From contig MICF01000001.1 in assembly GCA_001829785.1 (NCBI GenBank), forward strand, positions 62,001 through 126,000: a stretch of 64,000 nucleotides of DNA, in the 5' to 3' direction. How positions within the stretch are numbered: position 1 is the stretch's first letter; each line of letters starts with the position of its first letter. Below, piece by piece: positions 25,540 through 34,193 of this stretch. Source of the stretch: Sulfurimonas sp. RIFOXYD12_FULL_33_39 (lineage in GTDB: Bacteria; Campylobacterota; Campylobacteria; Campylobacterales; Sulfurimonadaceae). The position numbers were made by a program, and so were the translations under genes. The notes under the pieces are model-generated. The model was not told the origin of the DNA. It worked only from the letters and a program-made list of their open reading frames with translations, and made no database searches.

Positions 25540-26337
25540 ATGGGCGTTAAAACTATCATCACTCTGAGCGAACTGAGCAGACTCTTTGCATCTTATGAGT
25601 TTACAGAGCTTACCCCGACAACTTCAGGGATTATCGATACGACCTACGTAGTATCTACATGTAAAAGCCAATATATCCTAAAAAGGTACGAGAGAGCGAT
25701 TTTAAAAAAGATAGATGAGGAGATAAAAGTTTTAAGCGAATTGAAATCAATAGGCTTAAATGTTCCTCTATGCATCGCCAAAAGCTCTGAGTGGTACCTC
25801 TATGAAAAGATCCAAGGCACTCAGCCAAAGAGTATAAAAAGCTTCCATATTCAGGCTTTAGCCAGATTTTTGTCCAGATTTCACAGACATACTTACAAGA
25901 AGAGCTGTTCGTCAAACCTCATAGAGAAAAATGAGATAACTTCACTTCTAAACTACGTAAAGTCAAACTATTTCGGCTACTACAAAAAACTAGAGTTATT
26001 AAAAAATTATGCGCCTAAAAATGATGGGCTTATACACGGAGACATCTTTAAAGACAACACGGTATTTGATGGTCAAAAGATTGGTGTTTTTGATTTCATA
26101 GACTCTACATGCGGAAGCTTTGCTTTTGATGTTGCAGTGACTCTTGTTGGATTTGAGTCGCCAAAACACACGCCATATTTTTTAAATCTTTTTTTAAACA
26201 CATACAACCGACATGCCCCTAAAAAATTAAACAAAAAAGATGTCGCATCAGAGCTTAAGATAGCCTCTTCATTTTATGCGCTCAAGAGAATAAACAACTA
26301 TAAAAACACGAAAAAAGCAAAAGAGCTACTCAGATGA
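25540..26337 (+). CDS. ThrB/APH-family kinase, candidate L-threonine kinase for cobalamin
   Basis: This 265-residue small-molecule kinase of the homoserine kinase II/aminoglycoside phosphotransferase fold has an ATP-binding N-lobe (YILKRYE, near 45-51), the catalytic loop LIHGDIFKDN (near 163-172) and the metal-binding DFIDS (near 186-190). It is a short member of the ThrB type. The next gene, cobD, decarboxylates L-threonine O-3-phosphate, and no PduX gene is visible in this window. Phosphorylation of threonine is therefore the most likely reaction, by inference. Both junctions are tight: TAA-ATG with ycaO and ATGA with cobD. Confidence 0.7.
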   Translation: MGVKTIITLSELSRLFASYEFTELTPTTSGIIDTTYVVSTCKSQYILKRYERAILKKIDEEIKVLSELKSIGLNVPLCIAKSSEWYLYEKIQGTQPKSIKSFHIQALARFLSRFHRHTYKKSCSSNLIEKNEITSLLNYVKSNYFGYYKKLELLKNYAPKNDGLIHGDIFKDNTVFDGQKIGVFDFIDSTCGSFAFDVAVTLVGFESPKHTPYFLNLFLNTYNRHAPKKLNKKDVASELKIASSFYALKRINNYKNTKKAKELLR

Positions 26338-27329
26338 AACACGGTGCAAACATATACAAATACGCAAAAATGCTCTCATGTGCCGATAATGAGATTATAG
26401 ACTTCTCATCAAACATAAACAGCTATCACCCTAAAATAGAGTTAAAACCCACTAACGATATGTTGGTGAAATATGCCGACAGCAGTTATGTGGATTTGAA
26501 GAGAACAATCGCCAAAAAATATCAGATAAAAAAGAGCCGCATTGCACTCTATAACGGTGCAACTTCTGCCATTTTTGAGCTATTTAAAACCCTAAAAGAG
26601 AAGAGAGTCTATCTCTATGCGCCTCTTTATGGCGAGTATGAAAAAGCGGTGCCCAAAGAGAAAAAAATCATTAAAATAAACCGTTTTAAAAACTTACATG
26701 TAAAACCGAAAAAAGACTCTATTGTTGTCTTTGTAAACCCCTCTACTCCGGACGCAAAATATTACGATTTGGATAAACTTTTTAAACTCTGGAAGAGTCA
26801 AAACTGCACAATTATCCTAGATGAATCATTCATAGAGTTTGAAAATCTTAAATCTTTTAGAAACCAGATAGAGAGTTACGATAAGCTCTACATAATACAA
26901 TCTTTTTCCAAATTTTACAGTTGCGCCGGTGTCAGGATAGGCGCTGTTTTCTCCGATAAAAAGAACATAAAAAAGCTGCAAACCCCTATGTGGAACCTCT
27001 CCTCATTTGATGTAGAATTTTTAACCAAAAGGCTTAGAGAGAGTGATTTTGAGCAAACGAGCAAAAAGCTACATGTAGAGTACAAAAATGAACTTTTTGA
27101 GATACTAAAAGGGTTTAAACTTTTTACTAAAATATACAAGAGCAACTCTAATTTCTTTTTGGTAAAATCCAAAAAAGCAGATAAAGTTTTCAAGCACCTT
27201 TTAAAACATAAAATACTTCTAAGAACCTGCGGAAGTTTTGACTTTTTGGATGATAACTATCTTCGTTTCGCAGTAAAAGATTCACACTCACACGACATGC
27301 TAAGAGAGGCGCTAAATAGATATGAGTAA
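26334..27329 (+). CDS. cobD: L-threonine-O-3-phosphate decarboxylase-like PLP enzyme
   Basis: This 331-residue fold-type I PLP enzyme of the HisC-like group has DFSSNINSY at the N-terminus, NGATSAIFE, VNPSTPDAKY, the LDESFIEF aspartate motif (near 163-170), and SFSKFYSCAGVRIG with the PLP lysine near 191. CobD makes (R)-1-amino-2-propanol O-2-phosphate for the nucleotide loop of cobalamin. A histidinol-phosphate aminotransferase is the main alternative; direct overlap with cbiB and the B12 operon argues for CobD. The Salmonella name is used, not the Pseudomonas one. Confidence 0.85.
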   Translation: MKHGANIYKYAKMLSCADNEIIDFSSNINSYHPKIELKPTNDMLVKYADSSYVDLKRTIAKKYQIKKSRIALYNGATSAIFELFKTLKEKRVYLYAPLYGEYEKAVPKEKKIIKINRFKNLHVKPKKDSIVVFVNPSTPDAKYYDLDKLFKLWKSQNCTIILDESFIEFENLKSFRNQIESYDKLYIIQSFSKFYSCAGVRIGAVFSDKKNIKKLQTPMWNLSSFDVEFLTKRLRESDFEQTSKKLHVEYKNELFEILKGFKLFTKIYKSNSNFFLVKSKKADKVFKHLLKHKILLRTCGSFDFLDDNYLRFAVKDSHSHDMLREALNRYE

Positions 27330-28221
27330 TTTATCGGTTGCCCTTCTTGCCTACATCATAGACAAACTATTTGGTGAGTTCAGGTTTATAAAACATCCGA
27401 TTATCTGCATCGGTGAACTTATAACTATCTTTGAGAGCAGATTTTACAAGGATAGTATTATGCGCGGTTTGTTACTTGTTATGTTTGTTTTACTAACCGT
27501 TACTGCAAGTTCACTTCTGATAAGCTCTTTTTTTGGATTGTTCAACACAGCTCTCAACATCATCCTAACCTCTTTTGTAGCTTCTATGTTTTTAGCGCAT
27601 AAAATGCTTTTTGACTCAGTAAAAAACACTCTTACATGTAAAAATAAAAAAGAGGCGATTGCTATGCTTGTCAGTCGTGATACAGAGCATATGAACCAGA
27701 GCGACATCTATAAAGCTTCCATCGAAACTTATGCCGAAAACCTCAGTGACGGAGTCATTGCGCCTCTTTTTTATCTTGTTCTTTTCGGACTTCCGGGAAT
27801 TATCATCTACAAAGCCATAAATACCATGGACTCAATGGTCGGATACAGAAATGAGAAGTACGAAAACTACGGAAAAGTTGCAGCATATTTGGATGATATT
27901 GTAAACTTCATTCCTTCAAGGATAACCGCTCTTTTGATTATGCTTCTTGGCGGAGTAAAAAATAGTTTTTCTTTCTACAAAGACGGTAAAAAACACGACT
28001 CTCCAAATGCCGGACACCCGATAACTGCGATGGCTCTGTTTTTACATGTAAAACTAGGCGGTCCTACGAGCTATTTTGGCAAAATAAAAGAAAAGCCATA
28101 TTTCGGAGTCGGTGCAGTTGATATAAAAGCTGACGATTTACAAAAAGCTCTCTCTCTAAAACCAAAAATAGATTTTACGATTATTATCACTTTGGCTTTA
28201 CTTTATTTTTTTATAGGGTAA
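27322..28221 (+). CDS. cbiB: Adenosylcobinamide-phosphate synthase
   Basis: This 299-residue membrane protein of the CbiB/CobD family has an N-terminal motif AYIIDKLFGE, several helices, and conserved SIETYAENLSDGVIAPLFY (near 133-151) and NTMDSMVGYRNEKYENYG, then AGHPITAMA. It joins aminopropanol phosphate to adenosylcobyric acid at the inner membrane. The start lies inside the last codons of cobD (8-base overlap), so the substrate-making and substrate-using enzymes are translationally coupled. Confidence 0.92.
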   Translation: MSNLSVALLAYIIDKLFGEFRFIKHPIICIGELITIFESRFYKDSIMRGLLLVMFVLLTVTASSLLISSFFGLFNTALNIILTSFVASMFLAHKMLFDSVKNTLTCKNKKEAIAMLVSRDTEHMNQSDIYKASIETYAENLSDGVIAPLFYLVLFGLPGIIIYKAINTMDSMVGYRNEKYENYGKVAAYLDDIVNFIPSRITALLIMLLGGVKNSFSFYKDGKKHDSPNAGHPITAMALFLHVKLGGPTSYFGKIKEKPYFGVGAVDIKADDLQKALSLKPKIDFTIIITLALLYFFIG

Positions 28222-28257
28222 AATTTGAGCTTGAAGAGTATGAAGAGGAATTAGCGT

Positions 28258-28677
28258 ATGAGTTATATAGAGTGGTTTGAACAACACGGAGCAAAACATA
28301 AAGAAATCGTAGATAAACTTGTGGCAAAAGGCTTTAGTGAAGATGAGATAATAGATTATTTCGATTTTGATAACATGGTAAAAGAGGAAAATGACTTTTG
28401 TCCGCTTTATAAAGAGCCAAAAAAGTGTCATGACATGAAGAAACTAAACTGCTACCTTTGTGGATGTCCTCACTTTAGGTTTAACGATGATGGACTTGGG
28501 GAGTACAATGAGTTTAAGATTTTGAGCAAATGCGATATAAACAACGGCGAAAAATTTGCAGGTAAAAATGTCATACATCAAAACTGTTCAAAATGTAGCG
28601 TACCTCATCACAAAGCTTTTGTAAAAAAGAATTTTGACCTGAGTTGGAGCAAAATTATGAGCGGCTGTAAGGCGTAA
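28258..28677 (+). CDS. Cysteine-rich small protein of cobalamin clusters
   Basis: This 139-residue protein has an N-terminal helical segment (about 1-40) followed by a cysteine-rich domain: FCPLY, KKCHDM, NCYLCGCPHF (near 62-71), KCDIN, NCSKCSVPHH (near 103-112) and a final SGCKA. This matches, as I recall, the cysteine-rich small domain family (PF04071) that is often found near or fused to cobalamin genes. It probably binds zinc or an Fe-S cluster. Its role in B12 metabolism is not known to me. It is the last gene before the first foreign block; a weak hairpin, TATTTGG-AAAG-CCAAATA, follows at 28697-28714. Confidence 0.75.
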   Translation: MSYIEWFEQHGAKHKEIVDKLVAKGFSEDEIIDYFDFDNMVKEENDFCPLYKEPKKCHDMKKLNCYLCGCPHFRFNDDGLGEYNEFKILSKCDINNGEKFAGKNVIHQNCSKCSVPHHKAFVKKNFDLSWSKIMSGCKA

Positions 28678-28885
28678 ATATTTAAAAAATATGGATTATT
28701 TGGAAAGCCAAATATATTTGGATATATATTGTTAAAATCAAATCATTATTTTAGATTTATAGCATTTTAACAGTTTTAATTTATAGCATATTTTCACGAT
28801 ATGGCAGTAAAAACAATATAAAGACACTATTTTAGTTAAAATATCTACTAGGAAGTTTTAGAGAAATAATTTTTTAGGAAATGAT

Positions 28886-28987
28886 ATGGAACTAGTTTAT
28901 TTATGGGTAGAAAAATATAAGAATATAGAGAAGCAAGGGTTTAATTTTTTGCCTAGGTTTAAGTATAAATTACTCACATTAAGGTAA
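28886..28987 (+). pseudogene. N-terminal remnant of an AAA/SMC-like ATPase
   Basis: A 33-codon frame starts with ATG behind TTAGGAAATG and encodes MELVYLWVEKYKNIEKQGFN followed by a short tail and TAA. This is the characteristic first strand and turn of AAA-type defence ATPases (a YLxIxxYKNIxxxxFNFS pattern), but the P-loop that should follow is missing. It looks like the broken start of a lost ATPase gene. The surrounding stretch 28678-29031 is otherwise noncoding and very A+T rich. Confidence 0.55.
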
Positions 28988-29031
28988 AATATGCTAAAAA
29001 TAACAACAGTTTATTAATAAGAAGTGACATA

Positions 29032-30174
29032 ATGCCAAATTTAAATCTAAAAAACTTTGCCAAGATAAAAGATAGTAATTTTGATATAAAAGATATAACT
29101 GTTTTTGCTGGTAAACCAGGTACTGGTAAAAGTTATATTATGAAAATGTTATATGCTATAAATGAGTCTGAGTATTTAAGTGTGAATACTTATACAGACA
29201 ACTTAGAAAAAATAAGAAAAATTCAAGCTCAGAATACTATCGCTATAGCGGAACTAAAAGAACAACTAAATCAACAAAGCAATAAACATAATTTAGATTA
29301 TATATTTGACAGCAAACTTGAAGAAATAAATAACAGTATTGATACTGCAAACAATCTCCTAAAGCAAGACATTAGTTTTAATTTTGATAATAATATAAAA
29401 AATTTACTGATTTCTATTTTCAGTAATTACAAACAAATCTCTAATAAATTCACTATAAATTATATGCAATATAATATTTCATTAAAAACCAATAATTTAA
29501 AAGTTAATTCGTTTAAAAATAAAGATTCCAATAATATTGGAGAAGTTATATTTGTAGAAACTCCTTTAATCTTAGAGTTTAAAAAATTTATGAATAGAGA
29601 AGAAGGCAAAACGCCTTATCATCTAGAATCTCTTTTAAAAATACTTGACAAAGACTACTCATTTACAAATGAAGAACAAGATGAATTTATAAAATCTTTC
29701 ATAGAAAAATCAAAAAAGATTATAAAAGGAAGTATTGAAGATAGCGGTGATAGTTTTATCTTTAAGACAAATGATGAGAAAAATTATGAAATAGTTAATG
29801 CTTCATCAGGTATAAAAAGTATAGGGTTACTTCAGTATTTAGTTACAAATAAAGCTCTTAAAAAAGGTTCTGTTCTATTTTGGGAAGAGCCAGAGGTTCA
29901 TCTTCACCCAACTTGGCAACTTAAAATGATTGATTTGTTTGTAGAACTTATGAATGCTGGTGTTAAGATAGTGTTTTCTACGCATAGCCCTTTTATGGCT
30001 GATTATCTTAATGCAAAAGCACAAAGAGAAAAATTCAGCGATAGAATCTCTTTTAATCTTCTAAGCGAAGAAAACAATATTGTTTCTAATACTATTTTAA
30101 ATGATGATAACTGGAATTTATTACAAAGTGAGTTGCTAGACCCTTTAGAGGAAATAATGTGGGAATATCTTTAA
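29032..30174 (+). CDS. AAA/ABC-type ATPase, putative defence protein
   Basis: This 380-residue ATPase is of the SMC/OLD-like AAA_15/AAA_21 type. Its first strand is LNLKNFAKIKDSNFDI, followed by Walker A GKPGTGKS (27-34). A helical insertion fills about 55-230, an ABC-like signature SSGIKSIGLLQ lies near 262, then Walker B LFWEEPEVHLHP (near 283) and an STHSPFMADY sensor. Proteins of this type drive many antiphage modules with a small effector gene. Its 3' end overlaps a 180-residue gene by 16 bases. The A+T content is higher than in the flanking B12 genes. Target and effector action are unknown. Confidence 0.8.
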   Translation: MPNLNLKNFAKIKDSNFDIKDITVFAGKPGTGKSYIMKMLYAINESEYLSVNTYTDNLEKIRKIQAQNTIAIAELKEQLNQQSNKHNLDYIFDSKLEEINNSIDTANNLLKQDISFNFDNNIKNLLISIFSNYKQISNKFTINYMQYNISLKTNNLKVNSFKNKDSNNIGEVIFVETPLILEFKKFMNREEGKTPYHLESLLKILDKDYSFTNEEQDEFIKSFIEKSKKIIKGSIEDSGDSFIFKTNDEKNYEIVNASSGIKSIGLLQYLVTNKALKKGSVLFWEEPEVHLHPTWQLKMIDLFVELMNAGVKIVFSTHSPFMADYLNAKAQREKFSDRISFNLLSEENNIVSNTILNDDNWNLLQSELLDPLEEIMWEYL

Positions 30175-30701
30175 ACACATTAGCCGAAGGTTGCTGTGAT
30201 AGTTTAAATAAATTGACAACAATCGATTTAGATGACTATAAGAGTAATAAAAGCAGTTCTTCTATTGATAAACTTTTAGAGTGTAATGATAAGTATATTT
30301 TAATAGAAGAGAAAAGTTTTTTGCTTGACTATTTTCGTCTTGCGGCACAAGAAGCAAGAGTTAAGTTTGAACCACAAAATGGAAACATAGAAGATATTTT
30401 TTTAGAAACTATTAAAGAATTACCAAAAAATATAAAAGAAAAAATTATGTATAAATCTTTTTCTGAAAAAACATTATCATCTGCCGACAAAATTAAAGAC
30501 ACAATTATCATGCTATGCCAAGATGAAAAATTTTGTAATGAAAAAATTCAAAAATCTGAAATAATTTATTTATACTGTAATAGTAATAATTTGCATGTTG
30601 ATAAACTTCTAAATATTATGTTTAACTCAAAAAAAGCAAAACAAAAAATTGTTGAATGTTCTAAACTTAATAGGTATCTAGAACTTAAACAATGCTCATA
30701 A
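30159..30701 (+). CDS. Partner of the ATPase, possible E-x-K nuclease-like effector
   Basis: This 180-residue protein starts with GTG behind GAGGAAATAAT inside the end of the ATPase gene, so the pair is translationally coupled. A predicted core strand reads [11 protein letters not shown] (44-54), preceded by acidic DLDDY (23-27). The D...E-x-K order recalls PD-(D/E)xK nucleases but is not enough to call one. A second strand is [10 protein letters not shown] (near 128-137). No family was recognised. It ends two bases before the cobQ remnant. By analogy to other ATPase/small-gene pairs it would be the toxic effector; this is inference. Confidence 0.6.
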   Translation: MGISLNTLAEGCCDSLNKLTTIDLDDYKSNKSSSSIDKLLECNDKYILIEEKSFLLDYFRLAAQEARVKFEPQNGNIEDIFLETIKELPKNIKEKIMYKSFSEKTLSSADKIKDTIIMLCQDEKFCNEKIQKSEIIYLYCNSNNLHVDKLLNIMFNSKKAKQKIVECSKLNRYLELKQCS

Positions 30702-30702
30702 A

Positions 30703-30831
30703 TTGAATTCACTTAGTATATTCGGTACAAGCTCTGACGCTGGAAAATCAACGCTAAGTTTTGCCATAACCTACCTTTTGCATCATCGCGGTATCAGCGT
30801 TGCACCTTTTAAAGCGCAAAATATCTCTAAT
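30703..30831 (+). pseudogene. Truncated 5' end of a diverged cobQ copy
   Basis: These 43 codons (TTG start) encode the beginning of cobyric acid synthase, including the P-loop GTSSDAGKS, and match the intact cobQ at 35625-35753. By hand count about 22 of 126 bases differ, nearly all at silent positions, with one identical run of 33 bases. Homology stops at KAQNISN, and the frame then runs into the 3' end of nikO and stops at 30849. It is a remnant of another cobQ allele, broken where the nickel locus now joins. Confidence 0.92.
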
Positions 30832-30833
30832 CC

Positions 30834-31616
30834 TCACACCCAGCTATGAAGATGATAGTGTTTATGCTCTAGTTCTTCGTGATTGTGCTTATGTTTATGA
30901 ACAAGCTGAGCTTTTATGAGTGTCGGCATATCTTCTAGTAATGCTTGAACTCCCCCGTCGTATATTATTTCGTGATTTGCTCCTATAACTATGGCTCTCT
31001 TTGCTAACTCTTTTCCAAGGCTGATGTTGTGGGTTGATATTATGGCTGTAACGTTTAGTGAGTCTAAAAACTCAACAAGCCATCCTGTAGTTGGCGGGTC
31101 AAGATGCGCTGTCGGTTCATCAAGCAGTAAGACTTCTGGCTCAACGCAAAGCAGAGATGCTAAAAGCACTTTTTGTTTTTGTCCGCCGCTAAGTGAGAGA
31201 GGACTTGATTTTAAAATGCTCTGTATCTCAAACTTTTTTGCGTAGTGATGCACTCTCTCATCTATGTCATCAAACCCAAAATGTTTAAGTCCAAAAGCTA
31301 TCTCATCATAGACGCTTGGATTAAAAAGCATGGAAGATGGATCTTGCATCCCGAGTGAGACACTTTTTCTAAACTCTTTTGAGTTTGCTTTTAAATAGCT
31401 TTTATTTACAAGCTCATTTTTAAAGTAATACTCTCCATTTTTTGCAAATAAGAGACCGTTTAGAAGTTTAAGAAGCGTAGATTTACCAGAACCATTTATG
31501 CCAAGCAAAAGCACTTTTTCATCTTTGTCTATTTTAAAACTAATATCTTTTAAAACCTCAATCTCATTTAGTTGAAAGTCTTGATAGCTATAAGAGAGAT
31601 GTTTACACTCAATCAT
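30834..31616 (-). CDS. nikO: Nickel/cobalt ECF transporter ATPase with His-rich tail
   Basis: This 260-residue CbiO/NikO-type ABC ATPase has Walker [10 protein letters not shown] (39-47), signature LSGGQKQK (near 142), Walker [12 protein letters not shown] and ISTHN. The final 25 residues hold eight histidines alternating with Lys, Asn and Glu (HKHKHNH and HKHYHLH), which should bind metal ions. It energises the NikMQ module. Nickel is preferred over cobalt because NikK- and NikL-like genes belong to the same operon, although location in a B12 cluster also allows cobalt. Its start overlaps the nikQ end by 8 bases. Confidence 0.88.
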   Translation of the reverse strand: MIECKHLSYSYQDFQLNEIEVLKDISFKIDKDEKVLLLGINGSGKSTLLKLLNGLLFAKNGEYYFKNELVNKSYLKANSKEFRKSVSLGMQDPSSMLFNPSVYDEIAFGLKHFGFDDIDERVHHYAKKFEIQSILKSSPLSLSGGQKQKVLLASLLCVEPEVLLLDEPTAHLDPPTTGWLVEFLDSLNVTAIISTHNISLGKELAKRAIVIGANHEIIYDGGVQALLEDMPTLIKAQLVHKHKHNHEELEHKHYHLHSWV

Positions 31617-32154
31617 CTATTAGTCCTCTTGAGCGTAATCCCATGCTTTGCTCATTTGATTTATGAAGCATTGTACCAAAAAGAGTTATTAAAAGTGGCT
31701 GTAGTTGTTTTTTTGTTATAGCTGAGCCAAGGGTTGCTCCACGACTTTTAAGCCCGTCATAGTAGCCATAAAGCATGCTCTTTAGTAAAATTATCTGTGC
31801 ATAAGTAAATCCATACAAAATAGCCAATACTCTGCTAAATTCGAGTGCTTTATGCAGGTTTATTCGTCTGACTAGAGTAAAGGTAAGAAGAGTAATCGCT
31901 AAGGCTCTAAGGTTTATAAGAACAAGAGCAAAAATATCTACTGGCATAAAAAATCCGTAAATTACATAAGAGATGGAGATAGTAGCGTTAAATAGAGCGA
32001 TAACAAGCACTGTTTTAAAGAAAATCTTCCATCTGGCTTTACCGCCAAGAGCAAGTGTTACGATGATACTAAGAAGCATAATCCACTCATTGTGAACTAC
32101 CCCAAGAATCATCACTGCACTCAAGTAAAGCACAAACCAGATTCTATCATTCAT
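31609..32154 (-). CDS. nikQ: Nickel/cobalt ECF transporter T-component
   Basis: This membrane protein of about 181 residues (start at MNDRIWFVLY) belongs to the CbiQ/NikQ family, with five or so helices and two cytoplasmic coupling motifs; the last is SRGATLGS followed by a second SRGL at the C-terminus ([11 protein letters not shown]). It couples the ATPase to the metal-binding membrane protein. An upstream in-frame start would overlap nikM by 47 bases; the ATG at 32154, overlapping the nikM stop by 8 bases, is more likely. Confidence 0.85.
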   Translation of the reverse strand: MNDRIWFVLYLSAVMILGVVHNEWIMLLSIIVTLALGGKARWKIFFKTVLVIALFNATISISYVIYGFFMPVDIFALVLINLRALAITLLTFTLVRRINLHKALEFSRVLAILYGFTYAQIILLKSMLYGYYDGLKSRGATLGSAITKKQLQPLLITLFGTMLHKSNEQSMGLRSRGLIDD

Positions 32155-32788
32155 GAAAAACACTCCTAAACTTAGTTCGTAAAAATTTAACACCGCTTAG
32201 TGTAACCAAACCTTCCGCTACTGCTAAAAATATATGTGGGATAATTACTGATGGGAGTGTTACACTAAGTCCAAACGGAAAATAGAGTGGTGTAGAATTA
32301 ACTGATGCTATAATAGGTTGGATGCCAAGAACAAAAGCAACAACTACAGAAGGAAAAAATATACTTGCCCAACCAGCTACAAATATGGCACTATTTTTTG
32401 AAAAAGAGGAGAAAAATTTATATGAGTAATAAGCGCTAAAACTGCCGACAAAAGCGATAGCGATAATATTTATAGGATACGATGTAACTCCTCCTTCTCC
32501 AAATAAAAGTGCTTGAATAAGCAAAACCAAAGAGATAGAACTAAAAGCTATCCAAGGTCCAAAAAGCAAAGAGACAATAGCTACTCCGCCAAGATGCATA
32601 GTAGTCCCGCCTGGAAACGGTATGGTTATAAGCATCATCACAAAAGATATAGCACTTACTCCTGCGATAAGAGGAATTTTTTCTGCGTCAAGATCTATTT
32701 TTTTGTATGCCACAGCTAGAAGTACAGCACCTATAGCTATGGCTGGCATATATGTTTGCGGTGATATAAATCCGTCTGGTATGTGCAC
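32147..32788 (-). CDS. nikM: Nickel/cobalt ECF transporter S-component
   Basis: This 213-residue membrane protein of the CbiM/NikM family begins MHIPDGFISPQTY. In solved NikM structures the N-terminal amine and His2 bind the metal, together with a second histidine; here a GGTTMHLGG motif (near 70-78) supplies that second site. It selects Ni(II) or Co(II) in the inner membrane. There is no fused CbiN-like domain; NikL-like and NikK-like proteins encoded upstream probably take that part. Confidence 0.9.
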   Translation of the reverse strand: MHIPDGFISPQTYMPAIAIGAVLLAVAYKKIDLDAEKIPLIAGVSAISFVMMLITIPFPGGTTMHLGGVAIVSLLFGPWIAFSSISLVLLIQALLFGEGGVTSYPINIIAIAFVGSFSAYYSYKFFSSFSKNSAIFVAGWASIFFPSVVVAFVLGIQPIIASVNSTPLYFPFGLSVTLPSVIIPHIFLAVAEGLVTLSGVKFLRTKFRSVFHE

Positions 32789-32797
32789 TCTTAAGCC

Positions 32798-33784
32798 TTA
32801 AAATAGTGTTGAAAAAGTAAAAAGAAGTCTATAGTTTTCTTTACCCTCAGAACCTTGTTGCAAATCTTCTTCATTTAGGTTTGTCCACGTAGGAAGTTTA
32901 ACACCCACGGCTATAGAAGTAGTTTTGTAGTAAGCTCTTACTCCTGGAGTCAGATATACCATTTCGCCACCCGTTGCTTCTGCTGCAATCCCATTTTCTA
33001 CATCACGCCCAAGGTATAGGTAGTTTGCTTCCATATTGAAATCAAGACGAAACTTACTTGATGGCTTTGAGTACAGCATATACGAAAGAGCACCGTTTGC
33101 ACGGACTTCATCTCCAAAATGCATCTTAGAGCCATCTTTATAGGTATTTTCTAAAAATGTATTGTAAGAGAGTTCTCCCACTAGTGTCCACTCATTTCCA
33201 AACCACTTTGTAGCACTCACTCCCAACATAAAAGAGGGTTCTCCAAAACCTGTTTGCATACCTGGGTCTATAAGTGAACCATCAGGCATTTTCTTGTTAG
33301 AGTTTCCACTAGGCAGTGAAAAACTAAATGATGTTGTAAAATGCCAATCTTGCATATCATCCAAACTCTCACTTTTTGGTGTAAGCATCAAGCCATCATC
33401 ATATTTCATACCTAAAACTACTTGAAACGACAAATCATGAAAATCAGATGTATTAAAAGCATCATCATTCGTTTTCGTGTAATAAGGAACAAACATATAA
33501 GCACTTAGATAAGGTCTGATACCATAACCCAAACCGTACATAAAATAATTACTGCTCTTGCTCTCTCCATCACGAGCTGAAGTATATGTTTTATAATCCG
33601 CATGATCAAGTTTCATGTATGCAAGAAAAGAACCCTCTGGAAGTGTTGCTGATGAGCTTGTCTCAAGTGGTGCTCCAGGACCCTCAACTCCTGCTATACT
33701 AATCGATGGAACTCCATGGTGTGCAAAAGCACTTGTACATAATGCTAAAAGCAAACTATATTTTTTTATACTAGATTTTTTCAT
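32798..33784 (-). CDS. Putative outer-membrane beta-barrel of the nickel locus
   Basis: This 328-residue protein has a signal peptide (about 1-22) and a mature N-terminus that should begin HHGVPSIS. The body shows alternating amphipathic strands and ends with the outer-membrane-type LLFTFSTLF with terminal Phe. It resembles the MetA-pathway-of-phenol-degradation type of channel or barrel only in general form. It lies between nikM and nikL in the same operon with 9-base and overlapping junctions, so passage or capture of nickel at the outer membrane is a reasonable inference. Confidence 0.65.
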   Translation of the reverse strand: MKKSSIKKYSLLLALCTSAFAHHGVPSISIAGVEGPGAPLETSSSATLPEGSFLAYMKLDHADYKTYTSARDGESKSSNYFMYGLGYGIRPYLSAYMFVPYYTKTNDDAFNTSDFHDLSFQVVLGMKYDDGLMLTPKSESLDDMQDWHFTTSFSFSLPSGNSNKKMPDGSLIDPGMQTGFGEPSFMLGVSATKWFGNEWTLVGELSYNTFLENTYKDGSKMHFGDEVRANGALSYMLYSKPSSKFRLDFNMEANYLYLGRDVENGIAAEATGGEMVYLTPGVRAYYKTTSIAVGVKLPTWTNLNEEDLQQGSEGKENYRLLFTFSTLF

Positions 33785-34193
33785 TTTTCTTATCCTTTTT
33801 TATATAAAGTAAACCAAAAATTCCAAAAAGAGCCATAATTCCTATTAATATTTTTAGAAGTGTATTACTGCTGTTTGTCTCTATTTTAGTCTGCATATTT
33901 TCATTAATTTCTATATCGATAATCTTTCCGTGACCATCTTCAGAGAAAACCTTCACTTTCCACGTACCATTTGTATTTGGCAAAAAAGATACCCTAGAGA
34001 GTGCATCTGTTCTGCCAACTGCAAACGGTATCTCACTTTTTGGCGCATAAACTTCATAGCTTTGAAATGAAAAATCATCTTCTTTGGCAAAATAGAAAGA
34101 TACAACTACACTCCCCTCTTTTGATACAGAGTGTTGCAGATTATGAGAAAACAAAAGTGTCGCATAAAATATTAATAAGAAAAAATATTTCAT
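33771..34193 (-). CDS. nikL: NikL-like accessory component of nickel ECF transporter
   Basis: This 140-residue protein has a signal peptide (about 1-15), a small periplasmic beta-rich domain (about 16-105, with TNGTWKVKVFSEDGHGK) and one C-terminal membrane helix (about 110-130) followed by a lysine-rich tail. The layout matches NikL/CbiL-type accessory proteins. The mature N-terminus would begin with SHNLQH, offering histidines for metal binding. It overlaps nikK by 4 bases and the barrel gene by 14 bases. Confidence 0.75.
   Translation of the reverse strand: MKYFFLLIFYATLLFSHNLQHSVSKEGSVVVSFYFAKEDDFSFQSYEVYAPKSEIPFAVGRTDALSRVSFLPNTNGTWKVKVFSEDGHGKIIDIEINENMQTKIETNSSNTLLKILIGIMALFGIFGLLYIKKDKKNEKI

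Noticed and set aside
30159-30701. Calling the ATPase partner a PtuB HNH or AriB TOPRIM effector
   Set aside because: No HNH histidines or TOPRIM motif are visible; only a weak E-x-K pattern, so no named system is assigned.
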